32,491 nucleotides of DNA from an uncultured Collinsella sp. (GCA_900541205.1 UQIV01000027.1:1-32491), one strand, 5' to 3'. Positions 17,822 through 25,037 are shown, numbered from the stretch's first letter. A program made the numbers and translations. Notes: generated by a model not told the origin, from the letters alone.

Positions 17822-18835
17822 GTGTCCAGTCCGTTTACCAGCTTTTTAGCCCAGCACTTTGACCAGATTAACGACTATCTGGCCACGTTCTTTGACGGAC
17901 AGGCGACCTCTGCCGATATCGAGCGCTACCTGTATGCGCCGCTCTCGGCTTTTACGGCCAACGCCGGCAAGCGCCACCGCCCGCTTATCTGTATGCTCGC
18001 CGCAACCGCAGTGGGCGGTAGCTTTGAGAGCGCCCGCAGCGCCGCGGCAGCCATCGAGCATTTCCAGTCGGGCGCGCTGATCCACGACGACATCGCCGAC
18101 AACGGACAACTTCGTCGAGGCAAGCCCTGCATGCACCTTACCGAGGGCACGGGCCTTGCCATCAATTGTGGCGACCTGGCGCTCACCATGGTCACCAAGA
18201 CGGTTCTCGACGACCCTACGCTGGAGTCCGACGTGAAGCTGCGCGTGCTCCACGAGCTTACCGAGATGATCGTCCGCACCATCGAGGGTCAAGCACTCGA
18301 CCTGGGTTGGGTCCGTGACGGGCGCTTTGATATCTCGGTTGATGACTACCTGGACATGGCGACGCACAAGACCGCGTTTTACAGCGGAGCCACGCCGCTT
18401 GCCGCCGGAGCCATTATCGGCGGCGGCAGCGATAAGCAAATCGAAGCGCTGCGCGCCTTTGGCCTGCACACGGGCCTTGCCTTTCAGATTCAGGACGACC
18501 TGCTCAACCTTGTCGGCACTAAGGAAGCCGCCAACAAGGACTTCCGCACCGACATCACCGAGGGCAAGCGCACGCTTGTCGCCGTACACGCCCTCTCTGA
18601 TGAGCGCCACCACGACGAGGTCGAGGCGATTCTTTCCTCGGGCACCGATGATCCCGCGCAGCTCGCACACGCCGTGGAGATCTTCCAGGAAACCGGCTCC
18701 ATCGATTACGCCCACACTTACGCGCTCGACCTGACCGCTAAGGCCAAAGCGGCCATCGAGAACGTTGAGCTTGATCCGCACGCACGCGAGCTGTTCCTCT
18801 CCATGGCAGATTTCTTTGTGGAGCGCCTTAACTAA
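17822..18835 (+). CDS. polyprenyl (isoprenyl) diphosphate synthase
   Basis: This all-trans isoprenyl diphosphate synthase of ~337 residues condenses isopentenyl diphosphate onto an allylic primer for quinone or related lipid precursors. The first Asp-rich motif is D89-D90-I-A-D93 in LIHDDIADNGQLRRG, and GKRHRP lies upstream. The second motif is QIQDDLLN (D225, D226, N229), so its last position is Asn instead of the canonical Asp. Small residues before the first motif suggest a medium or long product (octaprenyl/heptaprenyl-like), by family rule only. The start is uncertain: GTG 17822 gives the family-like N-terminus SSPFTSFLAQHFDQIN; ATG 17810 and ATG 17771 are in-frame alternatives with no better ribosome site. 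Confidence 0.88.
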   Translation: MSSPFTSFLAQHFDQINDYLATFFDGQATSADIERYLYAPLSAFTANAGKRHRPLICMLAATAVGGSFESARSAAAAIEHFQSGALIHDDIADNGQLRRGKPCMHLTEGTGLAINCGDLALTMVTKTVLDDPTLESDVKLRVLHELTEMIVRTIEGQALDLGWVRDGRFDISVDDYLDMATHKTAFYSGATPLAAGAIIGGGSDKQIEALRAFGLHTGLAFQIQDDLLNLVGTKEAANKDFRTDITEGKRTLVAVHALSDERHHDEVEAILSSGTDDPAQLAHAVEIFQETGSIDYAHTYALDLTAKAKAAIENVELDPHARELFLSMADFFVERLN

Positions 18836-18973
18836 CGGGGGTTATAAAACCTGTCAGCAGCGTATTTAGGCACAACTTGCTACACTGTTGAGTGCATGTT
18901 TATGCATCCCTTTGCGTTGTCTATCCGACAGACGCTCAAATAGTACGAATGGTACGCCGAAAGGGGTTCGTTC

Positions 18974-19879
18974 ATGGAACCTATTACAACGGGCATGCAA
19001 GGAGCAGCCGTCGAGGACGTGCAGTCTCGTCTCCTGCAGCTCGGCTACACGATTGATGCCGCCGAAGTCACCGACAAGTACTTTGGAGCCACCACTGAGC
19101 AGGCCGTCAGCACTTTCAGGCTCGACAGCGGCCTTGCTGCTGGTCATGCCGTCGATATCCCCTGTTGGAGCGCCCTTGTAGACGCTTCGTATAAGCTGGG
19201 CGACCGCACCCTCTATCTGCGCATGCCCAATTTTCACGGCGCCGATGTGCAGGCCCTGCAGCGCGCTCTCAACGTTTTGGGCTTTGCCTGTGGCGAAGAC
19301 GACGGCTACTTTGGTCCGCATACCGAGGCCGCCCTGCAGCAGTTCCAGGAAAATGTCGGCCTGTTTGCCGACGGCATGGCCTTCCAGGACACCTACGCCT
19401 ACATCAACCGCCTGCACCATGTGTGGGAGGGCAAGCCCTCGGTCACCGAAGCCGAGTCCCGCATCGGTTTTGCTCGCGCCGCCAACGTGCTCGAGCGCTT
19501 CCAGATTGCCGTTATCGGCGAGGACCCCATCGCACGCAGTGTTGCGTCGCGCATGTGGAATATCGCCACGGCAACGACCGACAACAGCGGCATGATGCTC
19601 TGCGACTCCGAGGTCCCAACCGACGTTGACCTGGTACTCGAGATCGCAAGCGACGAGCTGCCCGCCGACGCCGCACCGCGCGCCACGATTGCCCTCGCCG
19701 AGTGCCACAACCTGGCCCAGCGCATCCGCACTGCCAATGTCGCCGCGCAGCAGAAGCCGGCACGCATTCGCATTGAGCTCACGGGCATGACGCGCTACAA
19801 CGGCACCTTCACGGCCAGCGACGCGCAGACACTCGCCGTACGCCTGCTCGATGGCGTTTGCGATGCCCTCGCAGATTAG
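18974..19879 (+). CDS. cytoplasmic protein with two peptidoglycan-binding domains and a degenerate amidase-like domain (CwlM-like)
   Basis: This 301-residue protein has no signal peptide. Residues ~4-62 and ~86-145 are two PG_binding_1 repeats (MQGAAVEDVQSRLLQLGYTI and GADVQALQRALNVLGF with GYFGPHTEAALQQFQ). Residues ~178-301 resemble amidase_3 in layout: EDPIARSVASRMWNIA, then VDLVLEIASDEL where active enzymes have a SIHAN-type His, then ARIRIELTGMTRYNGTF where they have the (V)E.GF segment. The zinc-binding His residues are absent, so it is probably inactive. The domain order and lack of export match mycobacterial CwlM, an inactive cytoplasmic regulator of MurA and lipid II traffic. That parallel is inference; no orthology is proven. 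The start has AAAGGGG 6 bases upstream. Confidence 0.75.
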   Translation: MEPITTGMQGAAVEDVQSRLLQLGYTIDAAEVTDKYFGATTEQAVSTFRLDSGLAAGHAVDIPCWSALVDASYKLGDRTLYLRMPNFHGADVQALQRALNVLGFACGEDDGYFGPHTEAALQQFQENVGLFADGMAFQDTYAYINRLHHVWEGKPSVTEAESRIGFARAANVLERFQIAVIGEDPIARSVASRMWNIATATTDNSGMMLCDSEVPTDVDLVLEIASDELPADAAPRATIALAECHNLAQRIRTANVAAQQKPARIRIELTGMTRYNGTFTASDAQTLAVRLLDGVCDALAD

Positions 19880-19917
19880 GTAAACTAAACGAGTTGCTTT
19901 TGGGCAACACCACACAT

Positions 19918-19992
19918 TGGGACGTAGTTCAACGGTAGAACTCCGGTTTTTGGTGCCGGCTGTTGGGGGTTCGAATCCCTCCGTCCCAGCCA
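19918..19992 (+). tRNA. tRNA-Gln (anticodon TTG), CCA encoded
   Basis: The acceptor stem TGGGACG (19918-19924) pairs with CGTCCCA (19982-19988), followed by discriminator G and encoded CCA. The anticodon arm CCGGT-TTTTGGT-GCCGG centres on TTG, reading Gln CAA/CAG. The T arm is GGGGGTTCGAATCCCTC. The D arm AGTTCAACGGTAGAACT is normal for tRNA-Gln. Confidence 0.95.
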
Positions 19993-20001
19993 TTAAAATT
20001 G

Positions 20002-20038
20002 AGCGCCCAGAGTCCATAACGGCCCAGGGCGCTTTCTT
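20002..20038 (+). terminator. terminator after tRNA-Gln
   Basis: AGCGCCC (20002-20008) pairs with GGGCGCT (20027-20033) across an 18-nt loop, followed by TTCTT. Plausible but with a loose loop. Confidence 0.6.
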
Positions 20039-20040
20039 GT

Positions 20041-20126
20041 GGGCAAGCGGAGGGATTCGAACCCGCAAGGGTGCGAAGCCGAGGAAACGCGAAGGCGCCC
20101 CAAGCCCATTAGGACCAAGAGCGCCT
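20041..20126 (-). pseudogene. tRNA-like remnant (T arm without acceptor stem)
   Basis: On the minus strand the segment GCGGGTTCGAATCCCTCCGC is a T arm and shares 17 bases with that of tRNA-Gln, in inverted orientation. Upstream on that strand are a stem AAGGCGC/GCGCCTT and a CTTCG-rich segment like a long variable arm. No 5' sequence matches the expected acceptor partner and no CCA follows, so it is not a working tRNA. It may be a decayed class II tRNA. Confidence 0.35.
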
Positions 20127-20214
20127 TACATCAAGAAAATATCAGCCCCGTTCCGAAAAGCGAGCCGTCATCTACAAAATGGCGTGTGGCCCCGACGGGC
20201 CGGGCATTAAGTTT

Positions 20215-20248
20215 GTCGCGAGTTCCGCACGAACAGGAGGCCACTTAA
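20215..20248 (+). repeat. truncated nested-hairpin repeat, copy D
   Basis: The left half of the repeat core, beginning GTCGCGAGTTCCGCACGAAC and ending in CCACTTAA, matches copy B (read on the minus strand) base for base apart from its first base. It stops exactly in the loop of the inner hairpin. The GC-rich sequence to its left (about 20181-20214, ending ATTAAGTTT) resembles a left arm, but no complementary right arm exists nearby. Confidence 0.8.
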
Positions 20249-20270
20249 CCTCGATGTTTTGGACGTGACA

Positions 20271-20376
20271 GCGAGAGGGGCCCTGGTATGGCAAGGTGAC
20301 GTGAAACAAGGCGGCGCTGACCTTCTGGTCGCGCCGCCGAAGTTGAACGTCAGATTGCCGTGCCAGGGCCCCTCGC
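20271..20376. repeat. second, unrelated nested hairpin (element E)
   Basis: The outer arms 20271-20302 and 20347-20376 pair imperfectly; both contain GGGCCCTGG/CCAGGGCCC plus flanks. The enclosed segment carries its own hairpin GGCGGCG/CGCCGCC (20310-20338) closed by GACC-TTCT-GGTC. Its core is unlike that of copies A-D. It abuts the broken end of copy D and precedes the terminator of the JetD-like gene. Confidence 0.75.
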
Positions 20377-20389
20377 AGCGTCAAGAAGT

Positions 20390-20411
20390 CCGCCGTTCGG
20401 TAGAACGGCGG
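20390..20411 (-). terminator. terminator after the JetD-like gene
   Basis: CCGCCGTTC (20390-20398) pairs perfectly with GAACGGCGG (20403-20411) with a GGTA loop. On the minus strand the 3' side is ACTTCTTG, a modest T-tract, 4 bases after the stop codon. Confidence 0.7.
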
Positions 20412-20414
20412 AAT

Positions 20415-22595
20415 CTAATTGTTCAGCATGCGGTCGAAGCTTCCCGAGTCGCCATCCCGATAGTCTGCGGTCATCAGAATCTCCTGCGGAATGCGCCCGC
20501 CTTCACGCAGCACGTTGCGGAACTGCACGCGCGTAACCATGGGCAGATCCTTGATCGTCGCTGCCAGGTTCTGCGGCACGCCCTGGTTGGCAGCCGCGGG
20601 CTCGCACTCGCCGCCGGCCTTCACGCGACGCTTATGCTCGGCGAGCATGGCGCGGTACATGCCGGCATGCAGGCGAATCTCAACCACATTGGCATTGCGA
20701 GCCTGCTCGACGATGCGCGCGCCCTCGCGATCGATATCGCCCACGTAGTAGACGTAGTTAAAGCGATAGCCAATCTCAGCCAGATAATCATCCAGTGCGT
20801 GCGAGACGCTCGCCTTGCAGCCGCCGCCAAAAATCACGCCGCCCACCTTGGTACCAAAGAGCTTGGCATGTTTGCGTCCGCGCAGGAGCTTGACGATCTC
20901 GTCGTAGGTATCCAGGTTCTCGACCATAATGAACGGCTTGTCGGCACCCAGCGTAAAGAAGCCCGTAAAGTGCACGGGGCGATTGGGGGCGACCTTGATC
21001 GCCTGCATGCTAATGCCCTTTTCGGTCATACGTCTGATCAGGCGCTCACCGTGCTTGCCGTCAAAAGCCTTCTCGTCGTTAAAGATCTGGTAGGCACGCT
21101 GGCGGCGCGAGGCAACCGGCGTATCGGCACCTCGGTTCTGCTCGATCCAAGCCTGAATGATTGCGATTTCCTCGGCAATCTTGCGGTTGGACATCTCGTT
21201 GTGCTGAGTGCGCTGCGGAGCCTTTTTGCCGTCCTTGCCCTCGACCTTTACGATCTGTGTCTGCTGCTCCTTGATCTTAGAGAGCGCCGTAGGCGTAGGG
21301 ACAACTTTGAGCAGCTGCCTGCCTAAAACGCGGGCAAGGGCAAACGCCGAGACCTCGCCGTGGACTGCCGACTTGGGCTGCTGGGCAGCGGTATCTGCTG
21401 CGGTAGACTCCGGCTTCTTCTGAGACTTGCGCTTAGAATCGCCTTGGGAATTGCGCTCGCGCTTCGGCATAGGCGCCTGCTTCTGCGGACGATCGGACTT
21501 ACTCTCCTTCGCTGGCTGGCGCTTAGGCTGCCCCGAAGAAACCTCGACCTTCGCATCCTCGTCCTGCGGCGTGGTCTTCTCGGCTGCAGTCTCGGCATGG
21601 GAACTGCGGCCCCCACGATGGCGACGGCGGCGAGGCTTGCTCGACGCGCCCTGCTCCGCCTGCTCATCAGTAGGCTGCTGGCCCTTGGCCTCGGCATCAA
21701 CCTCAAGCTGCGGCTCAACAGGCTTCTGTTCGCGAGCCGCCGGCTCAACGGCCTTCTTGTCCTTCTCGTCCTGAGTGGTCGAAGCCGGCTCGCTCTTCTC
21801 CTGACGCCTTACGGGATACGCGCGCCCCGCAAAACCACGTCCGGGACGGCATGAACCCGGAGCCTTCTTGGCCGGTTCATCGGACGCGTCAGCAGCCTCG
21901 GCGGAATCCTGGACCTCGCATGCAATACCTCGCTGCTCGGCCTTAAAATGGGCACCGCGGCGACGCTTGGGCTCCTGGATCTCAGTATGCTCTTGAGTGC
22001 GAGTCGGCTCCTGCATCCCGACGGGCTTTTCCTCGACGGACTCAGCATCCGTCTCACCCTTTTGAGCAACGGCGCGACGGAAGCGCTCCTGCTGGGCGCG
22101 GCGCTGCGCATCGCGCTTGCCACCCCCGCCAAAACCGCCGCGTCCCGCCTTGGCCGTAAAGGCACGCACGACGTTCTCATCGAGCAACTCATCGGTATCG
22201 ACATGCTCACGCGGGGCAACTTCTTCCACAGCAGGCACGTCAGCGGAATCCTCGACGACAAAATCCTCGACGGACTCGGCAGGCTGCTCCTGGGCATCGC
22301 GGATCTCGACATTGATGGTATAGAACGCCGGGCGCCCGTTAATGCCGCTACCCTCGATCTTGGTCACAATATTTGCCGCGATAAGCTCATCGCGCATCGC
22401 CTTGGTGTCACATTCCTTATCGACGGAGCGAAAAATTTGCGCCAGCGCACTCGACTTAATCTTGAGCGCCTTGCGGCAGAGCAGGTCGTAGGCAACCAGC
22501 TTGGCACGCTCGGCAGAAAGCGACGTCTGGCTGCTCAGACGCTCAGCCAGGGCATCGACATTATTTTGGTTATCGGAATATACCGTCTTGGCCAC
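20415..22595 (-). CDS. winged-helix / disordered linker / JetD-like (DUF3322-DUF2220) TOPRIM protein
   Basis: This 726-residue protein has three parts. Residues ~8-100 look like a helical/winged-helix domain (LSAERAKLVAYDLLCRKALK, INGRPAFYTI). Residues ~105-440 are low-complexity, charged and presumably disordered, with a Gly-rich patch (GRGGFGGGGKR) and Arg clusters (PRRRRHRGGR) typical of nucleic-acid-binding tails. Residues ~500-726 resemble JetD: RAYQIFNDEKAFDG, then a TOPRIM-like set of E559 in FIMVENLDTY, VIFGGGCKASV, and D620/D622 in YYVGDIDREG, ending with GRIPQEIL. JetD is the nuclease subunit of Wadjet plasmid-defence systems, but no jetA, jetB or jetC is in view. The start is GTG 22595, preceded by GAAAGGGG; ATG 22619 has no ribosome site. 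Function unproven. Confidence 0.7.
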   Translation of the reverse strand: MAKTVYSDNQNNVDALAERLSSQTSLSAERAKLVAYDLLCRKALKIKSSALAQIFRSVDKECDTKAMRDELIAANIVTKIEGSGINGRPAFYTINVEIRDAQEQPAESVEDFVVEDSADVPAVEEVAPREHVDTDELLDENVVRAFTAKAGRGGFGGGGKRDAQRRAQQERFRRAVAQKGETDAESVEEKPVGMQEPTRTQEHTEIQEPKRRRGAHFKAEQRGIACEVQDSAEAADASDEPAKKAPGSCRPGRGFAGRAYPVRRQEKSEPASTTQDEKDKKAVEPAAREQKPVEPQLEVDAEAKGQQPTDEQAEQGASSKPRRRRHRGGRSSHAETAAEKTTPQDEDAKVEVSSGQPKRQPAKESKSDRPQKQAPMPKRERNSQGDSKRKSQKKPESTAADTAAQQPKSAVHGEVSAFALARVLGRQLLKVVPTPTALSKIKEQQTQIVKVEGKDGKKAPQRTQHNEMSNRKIAEEIAIIQAWIEQNRGADTPVASRRQRAYQIFNDEKAFDGKHGERLIRRMTEKGISMQAIKVAPNRPVHFTGFFTLGADKPFIMVENLDTYDEIVKLLRGRKHAKLFGTKVGGVIFGGGCKASVSHALDDYLAEIGYRFNYVYYVGDIDREGARIVEQARNANVVEIRLHAGMYRAMLAEHKRRVKAGGECEPAAANQGVPQNLAATIKDLPMVTRVQFRNVLREGGRIPQEILMTADYRDGDSGSFDRMLNN

Positions 22596-22702
22596 GGGGC
22601 CCCTTTCATATGTACACATATACGTCTATATGGTACAACGCGCGCCCTTATCCACGCAAAACATCTGCGAGAACACTCGAGCGTCACCCGCTTTTGCATG
22701 AA

Positions 22703-22740
22703 AAAAGGACCGAGCCCGCGAAGTCGCGGACCCGGTCTTT
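22703..22740 (-). terminator. terminator after cstA
   Basis: A long imperfect hairpin (GGACCG...CGGTC with CCGCGA-AG-TCGCGG at its tip) spans 22703-22740; on the minus strand the stem ends in CCTTTTTT. It lies ~40 bases after the cstA stop. Confidence 0.85.
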
Positions 22741-22779
22741 CCGAGTCATATAGATGTGACGTTCAACTCGTCAGGTCGA

Positions 22780-24669
22780 CTAAGCCTTGGCGGCCTCGGC
22801 GTCGGCAGGAGCCTCAGCGGCAGCGGCGCGGCCGTACTCGGCCTTGCCCATCTCGGACCACTCGGGCTCCTCGTCGGGCATGGAACCGGCCTCCTTGCCG
22901 AAGAGCTCCTTGAGGCAGTTGACGGCGACGATGAGGCCCAGGACCATCAGCAGGACGGCGAAGACAAGCTGCAGGCCCTTGGTGGCGGCGACGGAGACGG
23001 CGGCCGTGGTGGCGGTAGCCGGGATGGTGCCGAAGAAGCCGTAAGCCTGGACAGCGGCCATACAGCCCATGGCGCTCTGGACCAGCGAGGTGAAGGTGCA
23101 GCAGAGCAGGAAGACGACGGGCACGTAGAGCATCCAGCCCTTGCGGCCGGTGCACTTGCAGAACACGGCGAGGGTGATCATGGTCATGCCGCCGAGCAGC
23201 TGGTTGGAAGCACCAAAGAGCGGCCAGATGTTGGCATAGCCACCAAAAGCGAGGGCGAGACCGGGAAGCAGGGTGACGACCGTGGCGAACCAGGGGTTGC
23301 CGAGGACCTTCATGTAGCCGGCCTTGGACTCGATGGCCAGGGCGTCGTTGGTCTGGGCAAAGAACTCGGAGAACGAGGTGCGGGCGATGCGGGCGACGGC
23401 GTCGAGCGAGGTCAGGGCCAGAGCGGAAACGTTCATGGTCATAAAGACGGTAGCGAGCGTGCCGTCAACACCGAAGGCCTGCATACCGCGGGAGATGCCA
23501 GCGGCGAAGATCTGGAACGGGGTGGAAGCGACGCCGGCGTTGAGGGCGCCGGTACCGGCGGTGTTCATGTCGGAGAACATGATGCCGGCGACGATGATGG
23601 CAAGGATGCCGACGAAGGACTCGACGATCATGGCACCATAACCGACCTTGACGGCGTCCTGCTCCTTCTCGACCTGCTTAGAAGAGGTGCCGGAAGAAAC
23701 GAGGCTGTGGAAACCGGAGAGAGCACCGCAAGCGACGGAGACGAACAGGACCGGGAACATCATGCCGGAGGCAGTGGAGAAGCCGGTGAAGACCGGAGCG
23801 GTGATAGTGGCCTGACCGTTGACGCCCAGGACGACGATGCCGAGGACAGCGCAGACGATCATGACGATCATCATGATGGAAGTGAGGTAGTCACGCGGGG
23901 TCTTGAGCATCTGGATGGGCATAGCGCCAGCGAAGACAAGGTAGACCATGACGACGGCGAACCACTGGAACTTATCCAGGTAGACTGGGAACTGCATACC
24001 GACGGCGAACATGAGAACCATGAGGACAACGCCGGTGACGAACTCGGCAGCGCCGGTGAGGTTGAACTTCTTCTGGGCCCAACCAAAGGCGATAGCGACG
24101 AAGGTGAACAGGATGGAGATGGTACCAGCGCAGCCGGCGGCATAGGACTTGGTGAAGTCGATGGCACCGGTAGCAGCACCAGAAGCGTCAACGGCCGGGG
24201 TGAACATGAACGTCTTGCAGACCATGTCGGTGAAGGCGGCGATGACGATGATGCAGAACAGCCAGCAGAACAGCAGGAACAGGCGACGGCCGGTCTTGCC
24301 GATGTACTTCTCGATGAGCTGAGCGAGCGACTTGCCGTTGTTCTTCATCGAAGCGTACAGGGCACCAAAGTCGTGGACGGCGCCAAAGAAGATGCCGCCG
24401 ATGAGGACCCAGAGCACGACAGGCAGCCAGCCAAAGGCCATGGCGACGATCGTACCCGTGACAGGGCCAGCACCGCAGATCGAGCTGAACTGGTGCGAGA
24501 ACGCGGTGAAGGCGGAGACGGGCGAGAAGCTCTTGCCGTCCTTCATACGCTTGGCCGGCGTGAGGGCCTCTTTGTCAACGCCCCACTTGTTGGCCAACCA
24601 GCGGCCGTAGCCCAGATAGCCGCAGGCGAGCACCGCCGCGGCCACAACCATGAGCAAAACTCCGTTCAT
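22780..24669 (-). CDS. cstA: CstA-family carbon starvation transporter
   Basis: CstA proteins are large polytopic membrane transporters linked in enterobacteria to peptide and pyruvate uptake. This one has 629 residues and many hydrophobic helices, starting with VLLMVVAAAVLACGYLGYG. Family signatures are FSHQFSSICGAGPVTGTIVA, GWLPVVLWVLIGGIFFGAVHDFG, SCGSFHSLVSSGTSSKQ-like ACGALSGFHSLVSSGTSSKQ, and GASNQLLGGMTMI. The start has a strong GAGGAGG ribosome site. The tail is acidic and Ala-rich. It is preceded by a ~235-nt leader with an intrinsic terminator and a small Ile/Val-rich open frame, suggesting attenuation by branched-chain amino acid supply. The substrate in this organism is not determined. 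Confidence 0.93.
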   Translation of the reverse strand: MNGVLLMVVAAAVLACGYLGYGRWLANKWGVDKEALTPAKRMKDGKSFSPVSAFTAFSHQFSSICGAGPVTGTIVAMAFGWLPVVLWVLIGGIFFGAVHDFGALYASMKNNGKSLAQLIEKYIGKTGRRLFLLFCWLFCIIVIAAFTDMVCKTFMFTPAVDASGAATGAIDFTKSYAAGCAGTISILFTFVAIAFGWAQKKFNLTGAAEFVTGVVLMVLMFAVGMQFPVYLDKFQWFAVVMVYLVFAGAMPIQMLKTPRDYLTSIMMIVMIVCAVLGIVVLGVNGQATITAPVFTGFSTASGMMFPVLFVSVACGALSGFHSLVSSGTSSKQVEKEQDAVKVGYGAMIVESFVGILAIIVAGIMFSDMNTAGTGALNAGVASTPFQIFAAGISRGMQAFGVDGTLATVFMTMNVSALALTSLDAVARIARTSFSEFFAQTNDALAIESKAGYMKVLGNPWFATVVTLLPGLALAFGGYANIWPLFGASNQLLGGMTMITLAVFCKCTGRKGWMLYVPVVFLLCCTFTSLVQSAMGCMAAVQAYGFFGTIPATATTAAVSVAATKGLQLVFAVLLMVLGLIVAVNCLKELFGKEAGSMPDEEPEWSEMGKAEYGRAAAAEAPADAEAAKA

Positions 24670-24709
24670 TACATTTCCTCCTCTAAAAAGAACTTCCTAG
24701 ACATAAAAA

Positions 24710-24742
24710 ATGAGGGCCGTCGGTTGCGCTCGACGGCCCTCA
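24710..24742 (-). terminator. attenuator terminator in the cstA leader
   Basis: ATGAGGGCCGTCG and CGACGGCCCTCAT form a perfect 13-bp stem with a 7-nt loop. Read on the minus strand it is followed at once by TTTTTTATG, and it lies 40 bases upstream of the cstA start. It is therefore oriented to stop cstA transcription before the gene; no upstream gene ends here to need it. Confidence 0.85.
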
Positions 24743-24750
24743 TCTTCATC

Positions 24751-24892
24751 AGCCGCCCGTTATCGTACGGGCTAGCTGTATGTGCTAACCCGCATCAGAT
24801 AATTACTACGCTGATAATGTTTAGCTGATGCGTGAACATGTCTAAGAAATCCTCTTCAATCATGATGTGAACGATCCGTGCGTGTTCACATC
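24751..24892 (-). promoter_or_regulatory. structured, switch-like leader of cstA
   Basis: In transcript order there are four hairpins. H1: GATGTGAAC/GTTCACATC (24864-24892). H2: CGCATCAG/CTGATGCG (24825-24832 with 24791-24798). An alternative: GCGGGTTAGC (24784-24793) with GCTAGCCCGT, loop ACATACA, allowing two G-U pairs. H3: GCCCGT/ACGGGC (24767-24772 with 24755-24760), extendable by an outer CAGC/GCTG pairing. The alternative shares bases with both H2 and H3, so they exclude each other. The terminator follows. H2 encloses the Ile/Val codons of the leader peptide. How H3 couples to the terminator is not obvious by eye. Confidence 0.6.
24795..24839 (-). CDS. Ile/Val-rich leader peptide of cstA
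   Basis: A 14-codon frame encodes MFTHQLNIISVVII and then stops with TGA. AAGAGGA lies about 10 bases before the ATG. Seven of the last eight residues apart from one Ser are Ile or Val (IISVVII), the signature of branched-chain amino acid leader peptides such as those of ilv operons. An in-frame ATG at 24863 would add 8 residues (MIEEDFLD) but lacks a ribosome site. The codons for Thr-His-Gln form one arm of hairpin H2, and the stop codon lies in the other arm, so ribosome position would decide folding. Too short for normal gene calling; expression is unproven. Confidence 0.6.
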   Translation of the reverse strand: MFTHQLNIISVVII

Positions 24893-24910
24893 CCCCAGTG
24901 GTTGAAAAGG

Positions 24911-24939
24911 AGTATGAAACTTTAGTTACCTAAAGTCAA
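24911..24939 (-). promoter_or_regulatory. cstA promoter with spacer operator
   Basis: On the minus strand TTGACT (24934-24939) and CATACT (24911-24916) are separated by exactly 17 bases. The spacer holds the perfect palindrome ACTTTAG-TTAC-CTAAAGT (24919-24936), a likely repressor site. The predicted start of transcription near 24904 gives a ~235-nt leader. The region upstream to ~25035 is AT-rich with no gene. Confidence 0.75.
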
Positions 24940-25037
24940 CGCAAATATGTAATGAATTTTCAACTTTTTTTGAATTTCTCGGTATAAAACGCCGCTGACC
25001 TCGGACTTTACCGAACGACAGTTTTTGCTTGAGAGAT

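Noticed and set aside
18839..18850. GGGTTATAAAAC shared with 32375-32386
   Set aside because: A 12-base match between two places is expected by chance in a window of this size, and the two contexts differ in orientation.
19918..20126. tRNA-Gln as attachment site of an integrated element
   Set aside because: No integrase, no direct repeat of the tRNA 3' end and no cargo genes follow; the second T-arm copy is inverted, not direct.
20415..22595. A complete Wadjet plasmid-defence system
   Set aside because: Only a JetD-like subunit is visible; the neighbours are cstA and tRNA-Gln, with no SMC-like JetC or JetA/JetB.
22756..24828. A 690-codon open frame antisense to cstA
   Set aside because: It is composed of Gly/Asp/Glu/His-rich low-complexity sequence mirroring GC-rich codons of cstA on the other strand; no domain or ribosome site supports it.
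24710..24904. T-box riboswitch in the cstA leader
   Set aside because: No T-box antiterminator consensus (AGGGTGGNACCGCG-like) is present; the coding leader with Ile/Val codons explains the layout better.
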